Shown here: piece by piece, positions 1 through 6,164 of the stretch
How the letters are laid out: every line of letters starts with the position of its first letter
Position numbering within the stretch: position 1 is the stretch's first letter
NCBI GenBank assembly: GCA_033791145.1
Contig: JASJHH010000046.1
Location: 1 to 22,834 of the forward strand
DNA length: 22,834 nt
Source of the DNA: JAALKW01 sp033791145
Lineage (GTDB): Bacteria; Pseudomonadota; Gammaproteobacteria; Legionellales; Legionellaceae
Direction: 5' to 3'
The notes under the pieces: generated by a model
The model's database searches: none
What the model was told of the DNA's origin: nothing
What the model saw: only the letters and a program-made list of their open reading frames with translations
Translations under genes and position numbers: made by a program

Positions 1-53
1 ATGTTTGAATTTAATTTATTAAACAACAGATTTGACCCCCTATGTTTTTTAAA
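1..53 (+). repeat. 53-base direct repeat, copy 1
   Basis: This stretch is identical base for base to 72-124. It begins ATGTTTGAATTTAATTT, contains AAACAACAG followed by the GACCCCCTATGT core, and ends in TTTTTTAAA. An 18-base AT-rich spacer (54-71) separates the two copies. It starts at the first base of the window, so the true unit may be longer. Confidence 0.9.
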
Positions 54-71
54 TCATTAATAAATATGAGC

Positions 72-124
72 ATGTTTGAATTTAATTTATTAAACAACAG
101 ATTTGACCCCCTATGTTTTTTAAA
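72..124 (+). repeat. 53-base direct repeat, copy 2
   Basis: Perfect second copy of 1-53. Its right end runs directly into the third 31-base unit (120-150) and shares its T-run, so the junction looks like a tandem duplication at a homopolymer rather than independent insertion. Confidence 0.9.
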
Positions 125-292
125 CAACAGATTTGACCCCCTATGTTTTTATTAAACAACAGATTTGACCCCCTATGTTTTTGACCCCCTATGTTTTTAA
201 TGGGTGACCCCCTATGTTTTGTTTTGACCCCCTATGTCTCTGTTGAAGCTGTCCCGCCTGCGTAAGAATTGAAACAATTAAACTCACGTCGC

Positions 293-320
293 TTTACTTT
301 TTGCTTTTATGGTCTATATT
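293..320 (+). promoter_or_regulatory. Candidate sigma-70-like promoter for the 275-aa gene
   Basis: TTTACT (293-298) could serve as a -35 element. A 16-base spacer separates it from TATATT (315-320), which matches the -10 consensus at five of six positions. The region is AT-rich and lies 38 bases upstream of the ATG at 359. The -35 match is weak, so this is a suggestion only. Confidence 0.35.
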
Positions 321-358
321 TTTAAGTGTAATCAAAAAAATTTATTAAGGGGAATGAA

Positions 359-1186
359 ATGGCTGGTGAACTTACTAAAGCAATAAATGCGTTATTTGCT
401 AAATATAAAGACGTAACAGTAGCAATGGAGGAGGTGATTAATCGGCATGATCTACAGGAGAAAGATAAAGAGGGTCACTCTGTTACTGTAATGATAAAAA
501 ATGAGGCGGGTGAGGATGTTAAGAAAGAAATAATTACTCGGGCAAACTTTTCTAAGCTTGTTCATGCTGATGAGATTCAAGAGCTTGAAAATCTGGTCGA
601 GGAGGTTTTTAAGGCTAGAGAGCTCGAGAGTGCCCCAGGAGTGTCGATGGTCAGTGATGCAAATAATGATAGGATGAAGAAGCTTATGGGTCCGGTGATG
701 GCTATAATCCAGGAGGTTAAGCGTTTGGAGCAGCATATAGATAATACTGATATGCCTAATGAGCAGGCTGTAAAGGAGCAAAAGGAAACGACACTAGACG
801 TTGGGAAGGGAACGGGTGTCGAGACTATAAGTTTTCGTGGAGGATTGAAACCTGTTGAGGAGTTAACAGATGAAGGAGCGGGTGCAGGCTTTAAGGCGCT
901 CGCTGATGAAGCAGAGGCACAAGGAGACCAGTGGACATTTCGAGAGGCATTGATCAGAGTTTGTGTGTCCCTGACACGTCTATTAGAGAGAATGGAAACA
1001 AAAATAAATAATACAGCAAGCGACCTGAAAAGCGGAGCAGCTACTAAAGCGAGCGCTGCAGGTGCTTCATTTATGGGGATGTTTAAATCTAAAAAAGATG
1101 ACGCAGAAGGTGATGGCCCAGATTTAGGTGAATCAGCCGGCGGTCCCAAACCACCCGGTGGCGGTGGCGACGAAGGCACAGAATAA
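359..1186 (+). CDS. Unrecognised 275-aa soluble acidic protein
   Basis: I do not recognise a family. The start is well supported: AAGGGG at 347-352 lies six bases before the ATG, and the nearby ATG at 354 is out of frame and stops quickly. The product has no signal peptide or membrane segment. It is rich in Glu, Asp and Lys. Stretches near residues 70-90, 105-130 and 195-220 look amphipathic and helical. The last 30 residues or so are low-complexity and rich in Gly, Pro, Asp and Glu (GGPKPPGGGG, then an acidic end), probably disordered. Four of ten arginines use AGA/AGG, which looks higher than in the core genes to the right and may mean recent acquisition. It stands alone: a repeat array lies upstream, a terminator downstream, and the next gene is convergent. 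An acidic flexible C-terminus is seen in some secreted effectors of Legionellales, but nothing here proves secretion. Confidence 0.8.
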   Translation: MAGELTKAINALFAKYKDVTVAMEEVINRHDLQEKDKEGHSVTVMIKNEAGEDVKKEIITRANFSKLVHADEIQELENLVEEVFKARELESAPGVSMVSDANNDRMKKLMGPVMAIIQEVKRLEQHIDNTDMPNEQAVKEQKETTLDVGKGTGVETISFRGGLKPVEELTDEGAGAGFKALADEAEAQGDQWTFREALIRVCVSLTRLLERMETKINNTASDLKSGAATKASAAGASFMGMFKSKKDDAEGDGPDLGESAGGPKPPGGGGDEGTE

Positions 1187-1211
1187 AGCCTGAAAATCGC
1201 ACAAACAAAAG

Positions 1212-1239
1212 CGCAGGGGCAGTTGACCTGCGTTTTTTT
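1212..1239 (+). terminator. Rho-independent terminator after the 275-aa gene
   Basis: CGCAGG (1212-1217) pairs perfectly with CCTGCG (1227-1232) around a nine-base loop, followed by seven T (1233-1239). It lies 25 bases after the stop codon. The T-tract touches the stop codon of the convergent thioesterase gene. On the minus strand the same stem is followed by CTTTTGTTTG, so it may work in both directions. Confidence 0.85.
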
Positions 1240-1681
1240 ATGGATTGTCTTTCGTCTTAGACCGTGTAACAACGGAGGCTGTCATGCGAGACACACAGGT
1301 GGGTTTACCGGCTTCGTTGTAGAGCTCAATCAGCCAAACCTGTGTTGTGCGGCCTATATGAATGGCGCGTGTTGTGGCGGTGATAAGCCCTTCACGAACC
1401 GGTCTTAGGTGGTTTGCATTAATCTCAAGGCCTACGCAATATTGTATTGATTGGTCAACCACTGCATTTGCAGCAGTGCTTGCAAGGGTTTCAGCTAAGA
1501 CAACATTTGCACCACCATGAACAATGCCAAGGGGTTGCTTGGTACGTGCTGTGGCAGGCATGGTTGCGGTGAGTGTGTTCTCTGTTATGTCTGTAAATTG
1601 AATATCAAGCCACGCTGCAAGTGTGTTTTCACTGCGTTTGTTTAAGTCTACGAGGGTTGTTGTTTGAAACCAAATGCTCAT
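1238..1681 (-). CDS. menI: Hotdog-fold acyl-CoA thioesterase, MenI/YdiI type
   Basis: The 147-aa product looks like YdiI/MenI, the hotdog thioesterase that hydrolyses 1,4-dihydroxy-2-naphthoyl-CoA in menaquinone synthesis. It also resembles its paralogue EntH and the wider PaaI group. The hallmark is HGGANVVLAETLAS at about residues 55-68. The Glu in AET aligns with the catalytic acid of YdiI, and the preceding HGG lies at the helix that binds the thioester. The later LEINANHLRPVREG and IGRTTQVW segments also align with YdiI. Length and the N-terminal start match the family. The start codon overlaps the stop of the upstream 51-aa ORF in an ATGA arrangement, so translation is probably coupled. 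No other menaquinone genes are present, so the true substrate is open; a general acyl-CoA housekeeping role is equally possible. Confidence 0.88.
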   Translation of the reverse strand: MSIWFQTTTLVDLNKRSENTLAAWLDIQFTDITENTLTATMPATARTKQPLGIVHGGANVVLAETLASTAANAVVDQSIQYCVGLEINANHLRPVREGLITATTRAIHIGRTTQVWLIELYNEAGKPTCVSRMTASVVTRSKTKDNP

Positions 1682-1833
1682 GTGATTTTTTTGTCGCGTT
1701 GTTTAACAATTTTGTCATGTTTTGCTTTTTCGAGTTGTTGAGATGCCGTTGGGGCGTGCTTTGCATCGAAGGTGCGTAAAAATTTGTCATAAGGGCTGAC
1801 GTACGCTTTATCTATGTCTGGTGTTTTACTCAT
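1678..1833 (-). CDS. Small conserved-looking protein, 51 aa (CBU_0585-like?)
   Basis: Reading the minus strand from the ATG at 1833-1831 gives an uninterrupted 51-residue product starting MSKTPDIDKAYVSPYDKFL and ending KQRDKKIT. Its TGA overlaps the ATG of the thioesterase gene by four bases (1678-1681), strong evidence that the frame is translated as the first gene of a two-gene unit. A GAGA stretch lies about ten bases upstream of the start. The protein is charged and soluble, with a Lys-rich C-terminal half that looks helical. The pattern of an N-terminal AYVSPYDKFL segment, then FDAKHAPTASQQ, then a basic end resembles, from memory, the short CBU_0585-type family of Coxiella and Legionella; I could not verify this. 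Function unknown. Confidence 0.72.
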   Translation of the reverse strand: MSKTPDIDKAYVSPYDKFLRTFDAKHAPTASQQLEKAKHDKIVKQRDKKIT

Positions 1834-1930
1834 CTGTATTTCTCTATATAAATTGCTAATTAAAAGCTTTGAGCTAGAAATTTTACCTAATTTTGGATAA
1901 AGTTGCTATTTATATAAAGGATTTATCTAA

Positions 1931-2908
1931 ATGGTTAAAAAAGCTGAGCTACATGTTCACCTCGAAGGCACCATTAGCCCATCCCTTGCACGTATGCTTG
2001 CCAAGCGTAATCAATTAGATTTGCCAGATGGATTAATTGCAGCGGATAACACGCGTTATTTATCGAATGATTTTCTGCATTTTTTGAGTGTATATGACAC
2101 GCTCGCAGATTTAATTTGTGTGCCGCAAGATTATTATGACATAACGTTTGATTATTTAGCGCGCAATGCAGCTGATGATGTAATTTATGTCGAAATGATG
2201 TATTCACCGGAGCATGCAGAAAAAGTGTCTGGGGTCCCGTCGCGAGAGCATATGGCTGCCATTGGGCAAGCGATTCAAGACGCAGAAGCACAGCATGGCA
2301 TTGTCGGACGTATTTTAATGACAGGCGTGCGGCATTTTGGGACTGATGCAGTCACAAAAGTCGCCAAAGAGGCGGTAGCATCCGATTCGCCTTATATTGT
2401 TGGATTTGGCCTTGGGGGTGATGAAGCAGGGTTTCCGCCTAAATTATTTGAAAAAGCGTATCACATTGCGGCAGAAGCAGGCCTTGGATGTACGGTGCAC
2501 TCAGGTGAATGGGTTGATGAAAAAGGCATGATGGAAGCGCTTGAGTATTTGCCGATTCAGCGGATTGGGCACGGGGTTTATGCGCTTCAGTCAAAAGCAT
2601 TAACAGCATTAATTAAAGAAAGAAATATTGCGATAGAATCTTGTCCGTCTAGCAATATTTACTTAGGCTTGTTTAATGATTTATCAGAACATCCGTTTCC
2701 GAAATTTTTAGAAGCAGGGCTGTCTCTTAGCTTAAATTCAGATGATCCGCCGTTTTTTAATACGACGGTTGCAGAAGAATACAAACGCGTTCAAGCCGCG
2801 TATCAATATAGTGATGCGGTGATGCGAGGGATTACACTGAGCGCGCTCGAGGCCGCGTTTGTGGATCCTGAGACGAAGCGTCGTTTGCAGGCTCGCCTTC
2901 AGAGTTGA
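1931..2908 (+). CDS. add: Adenosine deaminase family protein (adenosine or adenine deaminase)
   Basis: This 325-aa amidohydrolase would deaminate adenosine to inosine, or adenine to hypoxanthine, in cytoplasmic purine salvage. The TIM-barrel metal-site motifs appear in order: ELHVHLEGT with H8 and H10 for zinc, HSGE with H190 for zinc, RIGHG with H214 as the catalytic His, and LNSDDPPFF with D271 and D272, the metal ligand and its neighbour. The GFGLGGDEAGFPP segment is the substrate-side loop typical of the family. Length fits bacterial Add. The start is supported by AAGGA at 1917-1921, nine bases before ATG. HLEGT and SDDP occur in both adenosine and adenine deaminases, so the specificity is not settled. 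The gene is divergent from the 51-aa ORF, with a 97-base AT-rich gap in which I see no convincing promoter. Its last 77 bases overlap the end of the next, opposite gene. Confidence 0.9.
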   Translation: MVKKAELHVHLEGTISPSLARMLAKRNQLDLPDGLIAADNTRYLSNDFLHFLSVYDTLADLICVPQDYYDITFDYLARNAADDVIYVEMMYSPEHAEKVSGVPSREHMAAIGQAIQDAEAQHGIVGRILMTGVRHFGTDAVTKVAKEAVASDSPYIVGFGLGGDEAGFPPKLFEKAYHIAAEAGLGCTVHSGEWVDEKGMMEALEYLPIQRIGHGVYALQSKALTALIKERNIAIESCPSSNIYLGLFNDLSEHPFPKFLEAGLSLSLNSDDPPFFNTTVAEEYKRVQAAYQYSDAVMRGITLSALEAAFVDPETKRRLQARLQS

Positions 2909-4181
2909 ACATAGAATGCTGGAGAAGTGCTGTGTTTAGCGTTCTGAGTTCTTTTTTTATTTGAGATAATTTGTTTTGTACTTGATGGCGCGATATGTTA
3001 GCGCTTTCGTTGGGTGTTTCCTGAGGAGGCGTGCTTTCTTTCAGCGTCTCCATGAGCGTTATTTGTAATTCTTCGGCGCCGTCGCTGTGAATGCGTTGAA
3101 GAACGAAGTTTTTTGTAAAGCCAACCAGGTTAATAAATAAAATAGAGCCAACCATAATGAGTAGGCTTGGCGGAAAAAGTCCCCAGATAAGCACGGCAGC
3201 TGAAATTAAAACAGATGCTGTGAGGTTAACTTTTATCGTGCTCCTTGTACGGTCGAGCCGCTCTTGTTGTCGAAGGTAATCTGCTTTTTCATTGAATGGA
3301 GCGTTGTGCTTGGGTGCTTCTCCTAATTTTGTGAGTTGAAATAGGTTGAAAAAGCTATTGAAGACAGCAATAAAGCTAGATGCAATAAAAAAGCTGACGG
3401 CAAGCGGGGTAAATACACCATTTGCGGCGAAACATAAGGCATATGAAACAAGGCTGAAAATCGAGGGAACGGTATTGGTAACCCACTTTTGCAAGCGCTT
3501 TTGGGGCGCGCGAAACGTATCGTGATAAATGGTTTTATAAGTTGCATGCGGAATACAAATTGCATTGTAAATGAGCAAAACCAAAGGGATGTTTCTTAAA
3601 ATCGAAAAAGTCGCTTCCAAGAGTTCTGAGAGCATGACAACTGTTTTTGCGACCAGGCGCTCAAAAGCAAGTAGTTGCTCTGGAGAAAAATAAAAATAAA
3701 TAGCCGTTGATGCACTGACGAAAGTTGTGAAAAACAGAGGGACAGACCAGTCTTTTGTTGGTTTTATGTCTTGGATGAGATGATGAAAGTCGAGTAGGTG
3801 CCCATGCCCATAGCCTTCCTGCGCATAAGATTGAATCCAGTAGAATAAAGTTGCCCTATCTCCATCGTTCGTAAGGCCCAATTGTTTTTTAATTTGGTTC
3901 AAGAAAGTATTTTGGTTTTTGTTAAATGCTTTACCCGAGATGGCGTTATATGCGGCTTGATTGCTTTCAATGATACGAGATGGAAGATAAAGCCTGTCGC
4001 CCAGCATTTTTAAATCATCTGTGGTGATATGGGCTTCACGATAAAGCGTTATGGCGTCTTTTTCTGTTTTGTTACACAGCCTTTGAAGTCGTCCACGCAA
4101 AGTCGCACGCTCTACACCTTGCAAGTGGTCTTCTAGATGCTGCAGCAGCTCTTTTTTGAGCTTATCTGGAGACGTTGCCAT
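2832..4181 (-). CDS. Unrecognised multi-pass membrane protein, 449 aa
   Basis: No family recognised. I choose the ATG at 4181-4179, preceded by GGA eight bases upstream; a TTG seven codons earlier (4202) lacks a ribosome-binding site. Numbered from that ATG, residues 1-140 are soluble, charged and mostly helical. Hydrophobic stretches suitable for membrane segments follow at about 147-166, 195-213, 238-256, 258-282, 318-336 and 337-355. The C-terminal 90 residues are hydrophilic: a Thr/Pro/Glu-rich patch, a short helical stretch (about 395-425) and a polar tail ending RPRARSV. It lies 77 bases downstream of cydB on the same strand and might share its transcript. Its last 25 codons are antisense to the end of the deaminase gene. 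The architecture, with a soluble helical N-domain and internal hydrophobic hairpins, recalls host-membrane-targeted effectors of intracellular bacteria, but equally an ordinary inner-membrane protein. Confidence 0.78.
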   Translation of the reverse strand: MATSPDKLKKELLQHLEDHLQGVERATLRGRLQRLCNKTEKDAITLYREAHITTDDLKMLGDRLYLPSRIIESNQAAYNAISGKAFNKNQNTFLNQIKKQLGLTNDGDRATLFYWIQSYAQEGYGHGHLLDFHHLIQDIKPTKDWSVPLFFTTFVSASTAIYFYFSPEQLLAFERLVAKTVVMLSELLEATFSILRNIPLVLLIYNAICIPHATYKTIYHDTFRAPQKRLQKWVTNTVPSIFSLVSYALCFAANGVFTPLAVSFFIASSFIAVFNSFFNLFQLTKLGEAPKHNAPFNEKADYLRQQERLDRTRSTIKVNLTASVLISAAVLIWGLFPPSLLIMVGSILFINLVGFTKNFVLQRIHSDGAEELQITLMETLKESTPPQETPNESANISRHQVQNKLSQIKKELRTLNTALLQHSMFNSEGEPANDASSQDPQTRPRARSV

Positions 4182-4210
4182 AAATAAATTCCATACAAGC
4201 AATTAAACTG

Positions 4211-4242
4211 GCATTAGTGTATCAAAAATGTACAGGTAATGC
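4211..4242. other. Imperfect inverted repeat between cydB and the membrane-protein gene
   Basis: GCATTA (4211-4216) pairs with TAATGC (4237-4242), and TGTA (4218-4221) pairs with TACA (4231-4234). A one-base against two-base bulge separates the two stems, and the loop is nine bases. On the minus strand the hairpin follows the cydB stop codon by 16 bases and is not followed by a run of T, so it is a poor intrinsic terminator. It could protect the cydB 3' end or weaken read-through. Confidence 0.4.
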
Positions 4243-4258
4243 AATGGGTGAGGTTGTT

Positions 4259-5386
4259 TTAATTGTTTTTAATACTTTCTTCGGTCACTTTGCCGCGAAG
4301 CGCTCTATAAGCCCAAATCGTGTAAGCAATTAGTATTGGAAAGAAAATAAGCATTGCAATGAGCATAATAAATAAAGTGAGCTGGCTCGATGAGCTATCC
4401 CAGAGGGTTAAGCTTTGATTTGGGTGCGTGGACGACGGCAAAATAAAAGGAAACATACCGAGGCCTATCGTGCTTATGATGGCAGCAAAGCTGAGTCCGC
4501 TACATGTAAAGGCAAGCGCGGGCATGCGTTTGGCCAAAATGCTTGCAAGTAGCGGCAATAAAAGCCCGAGAGCGGGAGCAATCAAAAGCCATGGCCAGGT
4601 TACATAGTTTAAAGACCAAGCGTGCGGCGTGCTTGAGACGGTTTTAAGGAGCGGGTTTGATGGGGCATCGTGCGGCATGATTGCTGTGAGTGCGTAGCCT
4701 GTTTTAAAGTAAAGCCATACGCCTGCTGAGGCAAAAAATAAGACGGCGAGCATGGACGTGCTGCGTGCGGCATGACGTGCGTGTTGCTGCAGGTGGCCCT
4801 CTGTTTTATTCACAAGAAAAAAAGCACCATACATGGCAAACATTAAAATAGATAACATACCGCACCAGAGTGCGAATGGATTTAACAGCATGCGAAACGT
4901 GCCGGTATACACAGGATGCAGGTTTGTGTCGAGATGAAAAGGAACGCCTTGTAAGGCATTGCCGATGGCAATGCCGAGCATTAAAGCAGGAAGAAAACCA
5001 GTGACACATACACCCGTATCTCGTAGTTTTCGCCATTTTGGATTGCCTGCTTTTGAGCGGTATTTAAATCCGACTGAACGAAGACCGAATGCAAGCAGGG
5101 TTAGGAAGATGGCAAAATAAAATCCTGAGAACGACAGAGCATACAGCATAGGCCATGCCGTAAAAATGGCAGCGGCCCCTAAAATAAGCCATATTAGGTT
5201 GCCTTGCCAGGTCGGCGCGATGGTCTTGATTAAAATGCGGCGCTCTATTTGTGTGCATGTTAGTGAGGGGAGCCAAATGGCAACGCCTAAACTAAAGCCA
5301 TCCATCACAGTAAAGCCGATGAGTAACATGCCGAATAGTGCCCACCAAAAAATGCGGAGTGTTTCGTAATCGAGAGGAATAGACAT
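4259..5386 (-). CDS. cydB: Cytochrome bd ubiquinol oxidase subunit II (CydB), solitary
   Basis: The 375-aa product is CydB, the haem-free membrane subunit of cytochrome bd oxidase, which normally pairs with haem-bearing CydA to reduce oxygen with quinol electrons. It aligns from end to end with E. coli CydB: IGFTVMDGFSLG near the N-terminus, IAPTWQGNLIWLI, TAWPMLYALSFSGFY, VGFKYRSK, NALQGVPF, LLNPFALWCG, MFPFILPSS and LTLWDSSSSQLTL. Eight or nine hydrophobic segments are evident. AGGAG (5393-5397) lies six bases before the ATG. Unlike the usual cydA-cydB(-cydX) operon, the gene upstream is the divergent rlmE, and no CydX-like ORF follows. Positions equivalent to E. coli D29 and D58 are S32 and Q61; the K108 in GFKYRSK replaces D105, but Lys there is, as I recall, common in other proteobacterial CydB proteins. 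CydA must be encoded elsewhere or be missing. Confidence 0.93.
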   Translation of the reverse strand: MSIPLDYETLRIFWWALFGMLLIGFTVMDGFSLGVAIWLPSLTCTQIERRILIKTIAPTWQGNLIWLILGAAAIFTAWPMLYALSFSGFYFAIFLTLLAFGLRSVGFKYRSKAGNPKWRKLRDTGVCVTGFLPALMLGIAIGNALQGVPFHLDTNLHPVYTGTFRMLLNPFALWCGMLSILMFAMYGAFFLVNKTEGHLQQHARHAARSTSMLAVLFFASAGVWLYFKTGYALTAIMPHDAPSNPLLKTVSSTPHAWSLNYVTWPWLLIAPALGLLLPLLASILAKRMPALAFTCSGLSFAAIISTIGLGMFPFILPSSTHPNQSLTLWDSSSSQLTLFIMLIAMLIFFPILIAYTIWAYRALRGKVTEESIKNN

Positions 5387-5440
5387 GGTTTACTCCTGAA
5401 GCGGCAAGGCGCTTGGGCCGGGTAAATAGTGTGTATTTAG

Positions 5441-5469
5441 TTTAACGCGAGGGTGTAATGGATTACAAT
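5441..5469 (+). promoter_or_regulatory. Candidate promoter for rlmE
   Basis: TACAAT (5464-5469) matches the -10 consensus at five of six positions. TTTAAC (5441-5446), at 17 bases spacing, is a poor -35. The -10 overlaps an inverted repeat at 5454-5467. It lies in the 113-base divergent gap between cydB and rlmE. Confidence 0.3.
5454..5467. promoter_or_regulatory. Inverted repeat TGTAATGGATTACA, possible operator
   Basis: Perfect six-base arms TGTAAT and ATTACA flank a GG centre in the cydB/rlmE divergent region. The site overlaps the candidate rlmE -10. On the minus strand it overlaps TTGTAA, a possible cydB -35 placed 18 bases from TAAACT. It does not match the FNR or ArcA consensus I know. 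The binding protein, if any, is unknown. Confidence 0.35.
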
Positions 5470-5499
5470 AAGCGCATACCGGTTATTGTCGAGTAAGTG

Positions 5500-6120
5500 A
5501 TGCCTAGGTCGAAAAGCAGTCAAAAATGGCTCCAAGAGCATTTTAATGATGTATATGTAAAGCAAGCGCAGCGTGACGGTTATCGTAGTCGTGCTGTATA
5601 CAAGCTCAAAGAAGTGGATGAGAAAAAGAAGTTACTTAAACCTGGGATGAGTGTGCTTGATTTAGGGGCAGCCCCTGGCGGTTGGACGCAGTATGTGACA
5701 GAAAAAATAGGGGGGAAGGGGCAAATCATAGCGCTTGATATTTTGCCGATGGACCCATTGCCTGACGTGCTCGTGATTCAAGGTGATTTTCATGAGGATG
5801 CGGTTTTAGATGCGCTCATGAAAGCGATGCCGAGCGGTGGCGTGGACGTGATTTTATCTGATATGGCGCCGAATATGAGTGGTAATATTGCGGTAGATAT
5901 TCCATCTGCAATGGCACTTGCTGAGCTTGCTTTTGATTTGGCTGATAAAGTATTAAAGCCTGGCGGCACATTATTTATTAAAATATTTAATGGCTCAGGC
6001 TTTGATTCGCTTTTAAAGTTAGCGCGCACAATGTTTAAAGACGTGATGGTGAAAAAACCTGCGGCATCGCGGGCGCGATCACGAGAAACGTATTTGTTGG
6101 CGAAAGGTTATAATTTGTAG
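5500..6120 (+). CDS. rlmE: 23S rRNA (uridine-2'-O)-methyltransferase RlmE (FtsJ)
   Basis: RlmE methylates the 2'-OH of U2552 (E. coli numbering) in the 23S rRNA A-loop, a late step of large-subunit assembly that uses S-adenosylmethionine. The 206-aa product aligns throughout with E. coli RlmE. The SAM-binding motif is LDLGAAPGGW at residues 53-62, and SDMAPNMSG at 120-128 follows. The catalytic K-D-K-E set is K35, D121, K161 and E196, each exactly three residues lower than the E. coli K38, D124, K164 and E199. A GTG just before the chosen ATG (5497) could also start translation. I prefer the ATG because of GAG at 5491-5493, six bases upstream. The gene is divergent from cydB, and ftsH follows after 44 bases, as in E. 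coli. Confidence 0.96.
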   Translation: MPRSKSSQKWLQEHFNDVYVKQAQRDGYRSRAVYKLKEVDEKKKLLKPGMSVLDLGAAPGGWTQYVTEKIGGKGQIIALDILPMDPLPDVLVIQGDFHEDAVLDALMKAMPSGGVDVILSDMAPNMSGNIAVDIPSAMALAELAFDLADKVLKPGGTLFIKIFNGSGFDSLLKLARTMFKDVMVKKPAASRARSRETYLLAKGYNL

Positions 6121-6164
6121 TACCTTTATGCAGATATAGAGATGTTTTTTTTGGGGTTATTATT

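Larger units (their letters stand above)
1..237. repeat. Nested direct-repeat array, seven copies of core GACCCCCTATGT
   Basis: The core GACCCCCTATGT occurs exactly seven times in the same orientation, at 34-45, 105-116, 135-146, 167-178, 183-194, 206-217 and 226-237. Nearly all copies are flanked by T-runs (TTT before, GTTTTT after). Four copies sit inside a 31-base unit (19-49, 90-120, 120-150, 152-182), and two of those sit inside a 53-base unit. Copies become shorter and less regular from left to right, which looks like repeated partial duplication, perhaps by slippage at the T-runs. The spacing is irregular (16 to 71 bases), so it is neither a CRISPR nor a clean iteron array. Positions 238-358 carry no repeat copy and hold only the leader of the next gene. 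No coding region is visible anywhere in 1-358. The array may extend left of the window. Multiple short terminal repeats of an insertion sequence are one possible origin, but no transposase is present. Confidence 0.9.

Noticed and set aside
1..237. Repeat array as a CRISPR
   Set aside because: Distances between core copies vary from 16 to 71 bases, several units abut or share bases, the spacers are themselves repeats, and no cas gene is present.
577..1272. Minus-strand 231-codon open frame opposite the 275-aa gene
   Set aside because: It runs through the terminator and into the start of the convergent gene, is Ser/Pro-rich shadow sequence, and has no ribosome-binding site, whereas the plus-strand frame has a good one.
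1223..1408. Plus-strand short frame rich in Cys and Gly
   Set aside because: It begins inside the terminator stem and is antisense to the clearly homologous thioesterase gene.
1834..1930. Divergent promoters between the 51-aa ORF and the deaminase gene
   Set aside because: The gap is AT-rich and contains TATATA-like strings, but no -35/-10 pair with proper spacing on either strand could be supported.
4182..4258. A cydX-like small ORF after cydB
   Set aside because: No minus-strand frame in this gap encodes a hydrophobic peptide of about 35 residues; it only holds the bulged hairpin.
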